Positions 7,320 to 13,025 of a DNA stretch of 13,603 nucleotides are shown piece by piece; the stretch's first letter is position 1; the number at the start of each line of letters is the position of its first letter. The DNA lies in NCBI GenBank assembly GCA_031258755.1, contig JAIRMK010000198.1, positions 1 to 13,603 of the forward strand, read 5' to 3'. Both the position numbers and the translations under genes were made by a program. Below the pieces are notes generated by a model, which saw nothing but the letters and a program-made list of their open reading frames with translations, made no database searches and had not been told where the DNA came from. The DNA comes from Prevotellaceae bacterium. GTDB lineage: Bacteria; Bacteroidota; Bacteroidia; Bacteroidales; UBA932.

Positions 7320-8036
7320 ATGAAACATTTCACCTTGATATTACTCCTCACCGTCCTTACATGGCCGGCCGCAGCGCAACTACAAACCATCGAGCTGCAC
7401 CTGCTGCACTATGACTATGCGCGGAAATGGCGGTTCGGGTTCACCCTCGGCGGCCACATTTTCGACTACGCCATAGTAAATTCCGAAAAGCCGGTGCCGG
7501 CCCTTGGCAACGTCCCGCTCATGGCCGAAGTCACCATGCCGGGGGCAGGATTTAACATCAACGGAATTGTGGACTACCGCCTCATACGGAACTGGCACCT
7601 GCGGTCGGGGTTCGGCATTTGCTTCGGCCAGCGGGAGCTCAACTTCTACCAGGGCGTGAACGGCCCGCTGGTGCACTCCTCGCAATACGACTCCTACTAC
7701 ATTGAAGTGCCCCTGCTGCTCAAATTTTCGGCCAACCGGCACAGCAATTTCAGACCTTACCTCATTGCCGGCGCGGCAGCCCGCTACAATCTCGGCGGGA
7801 AAGTCAACCCCTCGAAAGGCGTGGTAATCGGCGTGGCGCCCTTTGAGCCGTTTTATGAAGGCGGCTTCGGGTTCGACTGGTTTTTCTACTACTTCAAGCT
7901 GTCGTTTGAAGTAAAATATTCGGGCGGGCTCACCAACGTGAAATCCGGCAATATTGCCGAAGGATTTGAGGCCTACGGCGACGCCATCAGCCGCATGAAT
8001 TCCCGGATGATACTTTTCTCGTTCCATTTTGAATAA
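7320..8036 (+). CDS. porT: PorT/SprT-like outer-membrane beta-barrel protein
   Basis: This 238-residue exported protein begins with a clear signal peptide (MKHFTLILLLTVLTWPAAAQ, probable cleavage after AAAQ or just before it). The remainder alternates aromatic and small residues in short strands (WRFGFTLGGHIFDYAI, HLRSGFGICFGQ, YIEVPLLLKFSA, RPYLIAGAAARYNL, FKLSFEVKYSGGL), ends in Phe-x-Phe-Glu, and fits an 8- to 10-strand barrel of the PF13568 class. In Porphyromonas gingivalis and gliding flavobacteria, PorT/SprT is needed for type IX secretion, and the porT gene sits beside the menaquinone methyltransferase gene as here. The name is inferred from size, architecture and that neighbourhood. 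A different outer-membrane barrel of the same Pfam family cannot be excluded. No other type IX genes are in the window. Confidence 0.65.
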   Translation: MKHFTLILLLTVLTWPAAAQLQTIELHLLHYDYARKWRFGFTLGGHIFDYAIVNSEKPVPALGNVPLMAEVTMPGAGFNINGIVDYRLIRNWHLRSGFGICFGQRELNFYQGVNGPLVHSSQYDSYYIEVPLLLKFSANRHSNFRPYLIAGAAARYNLGGKVNPSKGVVIGVAPFEPFYEGGFGFDWFFYYFKLSFEVKYSGGLTNVKSGNIAEGFEAYGDAISRMNSRMILFSFHFE

Positions 8037-8241
8037 TGAAATCCTTTAATATGTCAATCGTAAGTCAAAAGTCGTCAATCTTTTTGCTTTTCCCAAAAAC
8101 ATTCTTACCCTTGCCTCTGTTAACTAAGAACTAAAAATCTTTAAATTTTTAAATCTTGGAATTATGAAATTTAAAACTGCCTACTGCCCCTGCCCACTGC
8201 CGCTTTCCGTTCCCCATTCTCCCTTTCCCCCTTTCTCCGAT

Positions 8242-8267
8242 AAAAAAACCGCCCACATCTGCGGGTG
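8242..8267. repeat. Hairpin-forming 24-bp direct repeat, copy 1 (left of HEPN-MNT)
   Basis: Bases 8242-8265 are identical to 9044-9067: seven A, then CCGCCCACATCTGCGGG. A short stem forms between CGCCC (8250-8254) and GGGTG (8263-8267), with one G-T pair and an 8-base loop. On the minus strand it would be stem plus T-tract, like a terminator. Here no minus-strand gene ends at it, so its presence left of the HEPN gene is unexplained. Confidence 0.75.
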
Positions 8268-8295
8268 AGTGATGGGGCGAGGGGTATATTTGTTA

Positions 8296-8327
8296 TTTGC
8301 TTTTTATTGCAACAATAACTATCTTTG
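8296..8327 (+). promoter_or_regulatory. Bacteroidota promoter for the HEPN-MNT pair
   Basis: TATCTTTG at 8320-8327 matches the -7 consensus TAnnTTTG. TTTG at 8296-8299 lies 20 nt upstream and matches the -33 element. This is the best two-part promoter in the window. The expected transcript start is near 8333-8336, which supports the ATG at 8347 (leader about 12 nt) and rules out starts before about 8335. Confidence 0.7.
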
Positions 8328-8346
8328 CGACATTGAAATGAATACT

Positions 8347-8745
8347 ATGGCAAATGATTTTGATAAAGACAAATTGTCGGCATATTGGGTAGAAAGTTCC
8401 GATAATGACTATAAAACAATGCTCGACCTGTTTGATACAAAGAATTATAGTTGGGCATTATTTATAGGGCATCTGGTCATAGAAAAACTACTCAAAGCGT
8501 ATTATACCAAGACGCAGGACGCGTTCCCTCCTTTAATCCACGACTTGAAACGAATTGGAGAAAAGGCAGGAATAGTGTTTGATGAGGACAGGGAGGTTAT
8601 TGTAGAAACTATTTCACAGTTTAATATCCGGGCACGGTATGATGATTATAAGCGAGATTTTTACAAACTTTGCACACACAAATATACCGTTGAATGGATA
8701 GACAAGATTAACGCGCTTAGGATATGGATAAAAACGATGTTATAG
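8347..8745 (+). CDS. HEPN-domain protein (PF05168-like), partner of a minimal nucleotidyltransferase
   Basis: HEPN proteins are all-helical, and many are RNase toxins or nucleotide-binding partners of small nucleotidyltransferases. This one has 132 residues from ATG 8347. Conserved features are AYW.ESSDNDYKTM at the N terminus (12-25), FIGHLVIEKLLKAYY (39-53) as the core helix, HDL (65-67), and FNIRARYDDYKRDFYKLCTHKYT at 92 onward. The RNase motif RX4-6H is not clear: Arg103 and His111 are separated by seven residues. It may therefore act by another mechanism. An ATG at 8338 (three codons earlier) is possible but would leave almost no leader. The 3' end overlaps the MNT gene by 22 nt, so the two are translationally coupled. 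Base composition is AT-richer than the core genes to the left, suggesting acquisition. Confidence 0.8.
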   Translation: MANDFDKDKLSAYWVESSDNDYKTMLDLFDTKNYSWALFIGHLVIEKLLKAYYTKTQDAFPPLIHDLKRIGEKAGIVFDEDREVIVETISQFNIRARYDDYKRDFYKLCTHKYTVEWIDKINALRIWIKTML

Positions 8746-9029
8746 CATTAAGCCGGCAATATTTGGAAAAGGTGCGCCAAAACAATATTGATGTGTTGGA
8801 GGCTTGGATTTTTGGCTCGTATGCCAAAGGGAACTATAATGAAGACAGCGATGTTGATATTGCCCTTGTGCTGCCCGATAACGCCGTGTCGTTTGATACC
8901 GATGTCCGGCTGATGGTTTTGAGAAAAGGGGCGGAAACATTAATTGAAACGCATACCTATCGGAAGAACGATTTTTTAGCAAACACACCTGTTATTGCCG
9001 AAATCAAAAAATACGGATTTCGTATTTAG
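8724..9029 (+). CDS. Minimal nucleotidyltransferase (MNT) domain protein
   Basis: This 101-residue protein has the pol-beta-type nucleotidyltransferase core: FGSYAKG (30-36) followed by EDSDVDIALVL (40-50). Gly31-Ser32 is the nucleotide-phosphate loop, and Asp43 and Asp45 are the metal-binding pair. IETHTY with Glu75 is a plausible third acidic ligand. In the characterised HEPN-MNT systems (HepT-MntA) the MNT protein is the antitoxin and AMPylates the toxin. That chemistry is inferred here only for the fold, because the partner lacks the modified RX4HXY motif. The start at 8724 lies inside the HEPN gene (22-nt overlap in another frame), typical of such pairs. The stop at 9029 is followed within 15 nt by the second copy of the 24-bp hairpin sequence. 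Confidence 0.85.
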   Translation: MDKNDVIALSRQYLEKVRQNNIDVLEAWIFGSYAKGNYNEDSDVDIALVLPDNAVSFDTDVRLMVLRKGAETLIETHTYRKNDFLANTPVIAEIKKYGFRI

Positions 9030-9043
9030 GCACATTCCCCCAC

Positions 9044-9069
9044 AAAAAAACCGCCCACATCTGCGGGCG
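9044..9069 (-). terminator. Rho-independent-type terminator of the minus-strand cluster; copy 2 of the 24-bp repeat
   Basis: On the minus strand this reads CGCCC, an 8-base loop, GGGCG, G and then seven T: a short GC stem (9065-9069 with 9052-9056) plus T-tract. It lies about 65 nt beyond the stop of the zinc-ribbon gene, at the right place to end the leftward cluster. On the plus strand it has no T-tract after the stem, so it would be a weak terminator for the MNT gene. Bases 9044-9067 are identical to 8242-8265. Confidence 0.65.
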
Positions 9070-9134
9070 ATTTACGACTTGCGAAAAAATAGGCCACTCT
9101 CGTTCAACCTCACTCAAAAGGGTTTCATTAAATA

Positions 9135-9614
9135 TTACTCGATTATATTTCCTTTATCATCTATATGAAATATTTTGTTTTCTAACACATATCCGCCAAA
9201 ACTGTTTTTAGCCCTGTATTTGTGTCTTACATGATAAGTGCCGTCAGCATTTTTTTGTACTTCTGACCACTCTATTGATTCGTAACTCTTAGGGTCTTTT
9301 AAATACTCCTCTTTTAAATACCGTTCAACTTGATGAACAGAACCATCAAGGGGGTTATTCTTTACCGTTGAATTAACATCATAGTCGTCGATGTTGGCAA
9401 GAGATCCGATAATAGCCAACACTACGACTATCCCAATGGGAATGAGACAGCCGCGATTAAATTTCCTGTTCGACTCCTTCACGAACTGCCCATATCTTAG
9501 CGGATTAATAAAATTGTTGCAGCAACAGGGACAATAAATCACATTACTCTCAGAAACCTCTCGGGAAAGTGATAAAGGTGTTCCGCAAACACTGCATGTA
9601 ATGAAATTATTCAT
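9135..9614 (-). CDS. Zinc-ribbon, membrane helix and extracytoplasmic domain protein of unknown function
   Basis: I do not recognise this 159-residue protein by name, but it has three parts. Residues 7-31 contain two Cys pairs (CSVC at 7-10, CPCC at 28-31) that can form a zinc ribbon. Residues 55-74 (GCLIPIGIVVVLAIIGSLAN) are one membrane helix. Residues 90-159 form a small domain with YLKDPKSYESIEWSEV, GTYHVRHKYRAKNSFGGYV and a closing HIDDKGNI. That last pattern occurs in many small lipoproteins and membrane proteins of unknown role. Following the positive-inside rule (Arg/Lys before the helix), the zinc ribbon should be cytoplasmic and the C-terminal domain outside. It is the last gene of the leftward cluster, starting 5 nt after the preceding gene. 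An adaptor or sensing role is only a guess. Confidence 0.65.
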   Translation of the reverse strand: MNNFITCSVCGTPLSLSREVSESNVIYCPCCCNNFINPLRYGQFVKESNRKFNRGCLIPIGIVVVLAIIGSLANIDDYDVNSTVKNNPLDGSVHQVERYLKEEYLKDPKSYESIEWSEVQKNADGTYHVRHKYRAKNSFGGYVLENKIFHIDDKGNIIE

Positions 9615-9619
9615 ACGAT

Positions 9620-10009
9620 TTAATATTTTTTATAAGTTTCTATATATCCGTAATTATCATACGCCGATAAATTGCCATTTTTTTCTACTACGAAATATTG
9701 CTCCGGGTTATCCTCATCAATGTACATAGTTTTGCCGTTGACTGTTTTTTTAATTAACAATTTTGACAAATCAGGATCGACAGGTTTTTGCAAATCGAGA
9801 ATATCTATATACTCCATTACGTACCCTAATTTGGCGTCCTTACAAATCCTTATTAAGATAGTGTTGTCTTTATTCCAAAAGGGGTCATAGAGTTCTCTCC
9901 AAAAGCGGCATGAGGTCTGTGTGGGGGTTTTTGATGGGGTAGAGGGCTTTTGTCCGTACCCGCTGCATACAAACAACATTACAATTGTAAAAAATAATAT
10001 TTTTTTCAT
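9620..10009 (-). CDS. Small exported protein of unknown function
   Basis: This 129-residue protein begins with a signal peptide (MKKILFFTIVMLFVCSGYGQ). The Cys at position 15 lacks a proper lipobox before it, so signal peptidase I cleavage near GYGQ is more likely than lipidation. A Pro/Ser/Thr-rich linker (KPSTPSKTPTQTS) follows, then a compact domain of about 95 residues with RFWRELYDPFWNKDNTILIR, IDILDLQKPVDPDLSKLLI and a C-terminal repeat of short strands (TMYIDEDNPEQYFVVEKNGN). I do not recognise the domain. It lies 11 nt after the HTH gene and 5 nt before the zinc-ribbon gene, so the three were probably transcribed together. With the exported TPR protein it suggests a cell-envelope job for the cluster. 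Confidence 0.6.
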   Translation of the reverse strand: MKKILFFTIVMLFVCSGYGQKPSTPSKTPTQTSCRFWRELYDPFWNKDNTILIRICKDAKLGYVMEYIDILDLQKPVDPDLSKLLIKKTVNGKTMYIDEDNPEQYFVVEKNGNLSAYDNYGYIETYKKY

Positions 10010-10020
10010 ATTAAATTAGT

Positions 10021-10254
10021 TTAATTATTTGCCAAAGTAATTGTCATCGGACGCACTCCCCGATTAACGCAAAAAAGCTTCTGATATCGATTAGCTCTTG
10101 CTGAAATTTGATTTGCTTTTATCGGGATTTTATCCCCTCTTTCATACCATTGGTTTTTGTTTAAGGCGGTGGCAATTTCTCTCGTAGTCATAGGGTTTCG
10201 TGACTCTTTCAGCAATTTTATCATTGCCTCATGTAGTGTCATTTTTTCTTTCAT
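10021..10254 (-). CDS. Stand-alone HARE-HTH-like winged-helix protein
   Basis: The 77 residues fit one winged helix of the HARE-HTH type (HB1, ASXL, restriction endonuclease HTH; PF05066). The sequence starts MTLHEAMIKLLKESRNPMTT, followed by REIATALNK, the characteristic IPIKANQISARANRYQKLF helix and a final VNRGVRPMTITL wing. In larger proteins this domain is thought to bind DNA and is fused to restriction nucleases, RNA polymerase delta or chromatin factors. Here it stands alone. ATG 10254 is preferred over the in-frame ATG at 10242, because AGGAG (10264-10268, minus strand) sits about 9 nt upstream. That is one of the few convincing Shine-Dalgarno sites in the window. It may regulate its own cluster; this is inference. 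It lies 43 nt after the TPR gene. Confidence 0.6.
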   Translation of the reverse strand: MKEKMTLHEAMIKLLKESRNPMTTREIATALNKNQWYERGDKIPIKANQISARANRYQKLFCVNRGVRPMTITLANN

Positions 10255-10297
10255 ATTATATTGCTCCTAATTTTTGTTTATATAAAAATGTTTGTCT

Positions 10298-12541
10298 TTA
10301 CCAGTTATACCCATTCTTCCGCAGCCACGCTTTCGCATTTTCATATCCTAATTGGGCTGCCTTCCGGTAATTTTTAATTTGTCCCTGTATATTCCCTAAA
10401 TTCTTGTAGGCACTTCCCATGTTAATGTATGCGGCGGCATCGTTCGGGTCAATGGCTACGGCTTTTTCGTAGCACCGGATGGCTTCGCGGTAGTCCTTTA
10501 AACCAACATAGGCATTCCCCATGTTATTGTATGCCATGGCATAGTTTGGGTCAAGGGCAATGGCTTTTTGGAAGCACCGAATGGCTTCGTGGTAATCCTT
10601 TAAACCATAGTAGGCACTTCCCATGTTAATGTATGCGTAGGCATAGTTCGGGTCAAGGGCGATGGCTTTTTCGTAGTACCGAATGGCTTCGTGGTAATCC
10701 TTTAAACCATCATTGTAGGCCCTTCCCATGTTATTGTATGCGGCGGCATTGTTCGGGTCAAGGGCGATGGCCTTTTCGTAGTACCGAATGGCTTCGTGGT
10801 AATCCTTTAAACCATCATTGTAGGCAAGTCCCATGTTATTGTATGCGTAGGCATAGTTTGGGTCAATGGCTATGGCTTGTTGATAGCACCGGATGGCTTC
10901 GCGGTAGTCCTTTAAACCATAATAGGCATTTCCCATGTTATAGTATGCGGAGGCATAGTTTGGGTCAAGGGCGATGGCTTTTTGATAGCGCCGGATGGCT
11001 TCGCGGTAGTCCTTTAACTCATTGTAGGCATTTCCCATGTTATTGTATGCGACGGCAAAGTTTGGGTCAAGGGCTACGGCTTTTTGGAAGCACCGGATGG
11101 CTTCGCGGTAGTCCTGTAAATTAGCGTAGGCAAGTCCCATGTTATAGTATGCGGAGGCATTGTTCGGGTCAAGGGCGATGGCTTTTTCGTAGCGCCGGAT
11201 GGCTTCGCGGTAGTCCTGTAAACAACCGTAGGAAGCTCCTATATTATTGTATGCGTAGGCATAGTTTGGGTCAAGGGCTATGGCTTTTTCGTAGCACCGG
11301 ATGGCTTCGTGATAATCCTTTAAACCATAATAGGCACCTCCCATGTTATAGTATGCGGCGGCAAGGTTCGGGTCAAGGGCGATGGCTTTTTCGTAGCACC
11401 GGATGGCTTCGCGGTAATCCTTTAAATTAACGTAGGCATTTCCCATGTTATAGTATGCGGCGGCATCGTTTGGGTCAAGGGCGATGGCTTTTTCGTAGCG
11501 CCGGATGGCTTCGCGGTAGTCCTGTAAATTAGCGTAGGCAAGTCCTATATTATTGTATGCGGAGGCATAGTTTGGGTCAAGGGCGATGGCTTTTTCGTAG
11601 TACCGAATGGCTTCGTGGTAATCCTTTAAACCATCATTGTAGGCATTTCCCATGTTATTGTATGCGACGGCATAGTTCGGGTCAAGGGCGATGGCTTTTT
11701 CGTAGCACCGGATAGCTTCGCGGTAATCCTTTAAACTCTTGTAGGCAACTCCCATGTTACGGTATGCGGCGGCAAAGTTTGGGTCAAGGGCGATGGCTTT
11801 TTCGTAGCACCGGATGGCTTCGCGGTAATCCTTTAAACCATCATAGGCAATTCCCATGTTATAGTATGTGTAAGCATAGTTCGAGTCAATAGCTATGACT
11901 TTTTGATAATATTCTATAGCCAATTCATTAAAGTCATTTTCAATTGCGTTATGGCCTTTCGTAAAATATTCTTCGGCAGAGAGCGCCTCTATGGTTTGCC
12001 GGTACTTTTTTTGCAAAGTAAGACGTTGCTGCTCGTCTTTGGTCTCTTTCAGTTCCTTTCTCAAACGTACTGCTTCGGCTTCGGCGGCTAAGATGCGTTT
12101 ACGCACTCCTTCCAGCTCCCGGGTCTTTTGTTTGTTGTTTAGCAGTTCGGCAATCCGGCGGTTTACAACGGCAGCATCTACAGTCATTTCAGCCTTGATA
12201 TAATAGGTGGTGCTATCCCACTGCTCATCGCGTATTTTCATTTCCACAATGCCCGCCGTAATGGCTTCCACTTTTTCGGAATATTCCTGTGAATTGGTGT
12301 CTTGGGTAAATGTGCGTTCGGTATGCAGAAATTCGCCTACCTCACGCAAGAGGATATTGCGCATTCCGGTGGTGGCATTCGTCTGTGCCGAGACTCTGTT
12401 ATCTAATTCACTGGCATGGTAGGTGTAGTCGCGCACAAAGGTTTTCTTTTGGGCATGCGCCAGCGTGCCCTGTAACACCGCCGCTAATATTACAAATAGA
12501 AACAGAACCAATACTATAAATAAAAGCAAAATGCGTTTCAT
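10298..12541 (-). CDS. Exported TPR-repeat protein with 16 tandem TPR units
   Basis: This 747-residue protein has four parts. Residues 1-30 are a long hydrophobic signal peptide ending LAHA, though it could remain as an anchor. Residues about 35-125 form an alpha/beta domain (YTYHASELDNRVSAQ, RNILLREVGEFL, ITAGIVEMKIRDEQWDSTTY, YIKAEMTVDAAVV) found before TPRs in other envelope proteins. Residues about 128-188 are a charged coiled coil. Residues 189-747 are 16 TPR units: a degenerate first, 14 nearly identical (223-701) and a divergent capping last. The unit consensus is AAYNNMGNAYxxLKDYREAI plus RCYEKAIALDPNY. Such superhelices bind peptides or assemble complexes, so the protein is probably a periplasmic scaffold; its ligand is unknown. 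It starts 6 nt after the small basic gene. No enzyme domain is seen. Confidence 0.85.
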   Translation of the reverse strand: MKRILLLFIVLVLFLFVILAAVLQGTLAHAQKKTFVRDYTYHASELDNRVSAQTNATTGMRNILLREVGEFLHTERTFTQDTNSQEYSEKVEAITAGIVEMKIRDEQWDSTTYYIKAEMTVDAAVVNRRIAELLNNKQKTRELEGVRKRILAAEAEAVRLRKELKETKDEQQRLTLQKKYRQTIEALSAEEYFTKGHNAIENDFNELAIEYYQKVIAIDSNYAYTYYNMGIAYDGLKDYREAIRCYEKAIALDPNFAAAYRNMGVAYKSLKDYREAIRCYEKAIALDPNYAVAYNNMGNAYNDGLKDYHEAIRYYEKAIALDPNYASAYNNIGLAYANLQDYREAIRRYEKAIALDPNDAAAYYNMGNAYVNLKDYREAIRCYEKAIALDPNLAAAYYNMGGAYYGLKDYHEAIRCYEKAIALDPNYAYAYNNIGASYGCLQDYREAIRRYEKAIALDPNNASAYYNMGLAYANLQDYREAIRCFQKAVALDPNFAVAYNNMGNAYNELKDYREAIRRYQKAIALDPNYASAYYNMGNAYYGLKDYREAIRCYQQAIAIDPNYAYAYNNMGLAYNDGLKDYHEAIRYYEKAIALDPNNAAAYNNMGRAYNDGLKDYHEAIRYYEKAIALDPNYAYAYINMGSAYYGLKDYHEAIRCFQKAIALDPNYAMAYNNMGNAYVGLKDYREAIRCYEKAVAIDPNDAAAYINMGSAYKNLGNIQGQIKNYRKAAQLGYENAKAWLRKNGYNW
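10439..11875 (-). repeat. Tandem 102-bp coding repeats (14 units) in the TPR gene
   Basis: Fourteen tandem units encode residues 223-701. Eleven are 102 bp and three are 105 bp. The longer ones (11567-11671, 10748-10852, 10643-10747) have an extra Asp codon giving NDGLKDYHEA. Nucleotide sequence is conserved also at silent positions: the block reading CTTCGCGGTAGTCC or CTTCGTGGTAATCC on the plus strand recurs in nearly every unit. That indicates recent expansion or gene conversion. Because the period is a multiple of three, long antisense frames appear on the plus strand; they are not genes. Confidence 0.9.
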
Positions 12542-12547
12542 ACGTGT

Positions 12548-12889
12548 TTATAGTTTTGTAATGGTGAGTAAAAAGTTTTTATCCATTTTCATGGTGTAAT
12601 TTCCTTTCTGCAATAATTTTGAACCTTTCCCCGACCGTATTAACACAATGGCCAAACCCCTTGCCTGAGCTTTACCGTTAATACCTTTGACCGCAATTTT
12701 TAGATTAAACCCGTATTTTTTTCTGTTTACCACTTCACTAAATTCTTCCTTAGTGAGTTGTATAGATTGCAAACTTCCATTTTCGGCCTTTTGCAACTTT
12801 TCAATAAGTTCTGTTCGTCTTTTTTCCCACAAAGATTCACAGCAGTTTGTTCTTGGTGAATTCTTTTTCTTTTCCTTTTTTGGTTCCAT
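12548..12889 (-). CDS. Small basic protein of unknown function
   Basis: I do not recognise this 113-residue protein. It has a very basic N terminus (MEPKKEKKKNSPR), a predicted helix (ESLWEKRRTELIEKLQKAE), and then a basic beta-rich region (FNLKIAVKGINGKAQARGLA, IVLIRSGKGSKLL, NYTMKMDKNFLLTITKL). There is no signal peptide or membrane helix, so it should be cytoplasmic; the charge would allow nucleic-acid binding, but no known motif is visible. It is the first gene of the leftward cluster and ends 6 nt before the TPR gene. The ATG at 12889 follows an AT-rich stretch containing AATCTTTA (12910-12903, minus strand), which matches six of eight positions of the -7 consensus and is a weak promoter candidate. 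Confidence 0.55.
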   Translation of the reverse strand: MEPKKEKKKNSPRTNCCESLWEKRRTELIEKLQKAENGSLQSIQLTKEEFSEVVNRKKYGFNLKIAVKGINGKAQARGLAIVLIRSGKGSKLLQKGNYTMKMDKNFLLTITKL

Positions 12890-12913
12890 AATTTAAAAAA
12901 TTTAAAGATTTAA

Positions 12914-13008
12914 GGCCTCCCCTAACCCCTCCAAAGGAGGGGGAGTTTTGCTCCCTCCCCTTGCCTTTCCCCCCTCTCCCTTGGGAGAGGGGGCTGGGGG
13001 GTGAGGCC
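12914..13008. repeat. GC-rich palindromic intergenic element with nested inverted repeats
   Basis: Outer ends GGCCTC (12914-12919) and GAGGCC (13003-13008) are inverted. Inside are a 7-bp stem (12926-12932 with 12936-12942, AAA between), a 5-bp stem GGGAG/CTCCC (12941-12945 with 12951-12955), and a perfect 11-bp inverted repeat (12970-12980 with 12983-12993, TT at the centre). One strand is almost pure C/T then G/A. It resembles dispersed REP-like palindromes seen between genes in many bacteria. It lies downstream of the partial gene on the right and upstream of the leftward cluster. Confidence 0.7.
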
Positions 13009-13025
13009 GGGTCGGGGTGGGGCTG

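Larger units (their letters stand above)
8037..8337. other. Gene-free spacer with low-complexity and repeat-like DNA
   Basis: I see no credible gene in this 300-nt gap. From left to right it holds a GTCAA/AAGTC-rich stretch (about 8054-8080) and an imperfect AT palindrome (8134-8156, AAATCTTTAAATTTTT then AAATCTT). A degenerate ACTGCCY run (about 8174-8203) follows, then a C/T-rich tract (8204-8238), the first copy of a 24-bp hairpin sequence (8242-8265), and the promoter of the HEPN gene. A 34-codon frame at 8164-8268 is open but its composition is that of the simple repeats, so I do not call it. Confidence 0.7.

Noticed and set aside
8164..8268. 34-codon plus-strand frame starting ATG AAA TTT
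   Set aside because: It is made of the ACTGCCY, C/T-tract and hairpin repeats; there is no coding signature and no promoter of its own beyond an AT-rich stretch.
8269..8346. Upstream in-frame ATGs (8269 and 8338) of the HEPN gene
   Set aside because: The well-formed promoter at 8296-8327 lies after 8269. A start at 8338 would leave only a few bases of leader, and the family homology begins at about the ATG at 8347.
9044..9069. Terminator for the plus-strand MNT gene
   Set aside because: The T-tract is on the minus-strand side only; reading rightwards the stem is followed by ATTTACG, so it fits the leftward cluster better.
10429..11430. Three plus-strand frames of 66-163 codons with repeated MRRHS, WLRG and NPLNH motifs
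   Set aside because: They lie antisense to the TPR array. The 102/105-bp period is a multiple of three, so a frame free of stops in one unit stays open in the others. Composition (Arg, Trp, His, Ser rich) is that of a reverse-strand shadow.
10439..11875. Regular repeats that could be taken for a CRISPR array
   Set aside because: The period is 102-105 bp with no unique spacers, and the minus strand translates into textbook TPR units.
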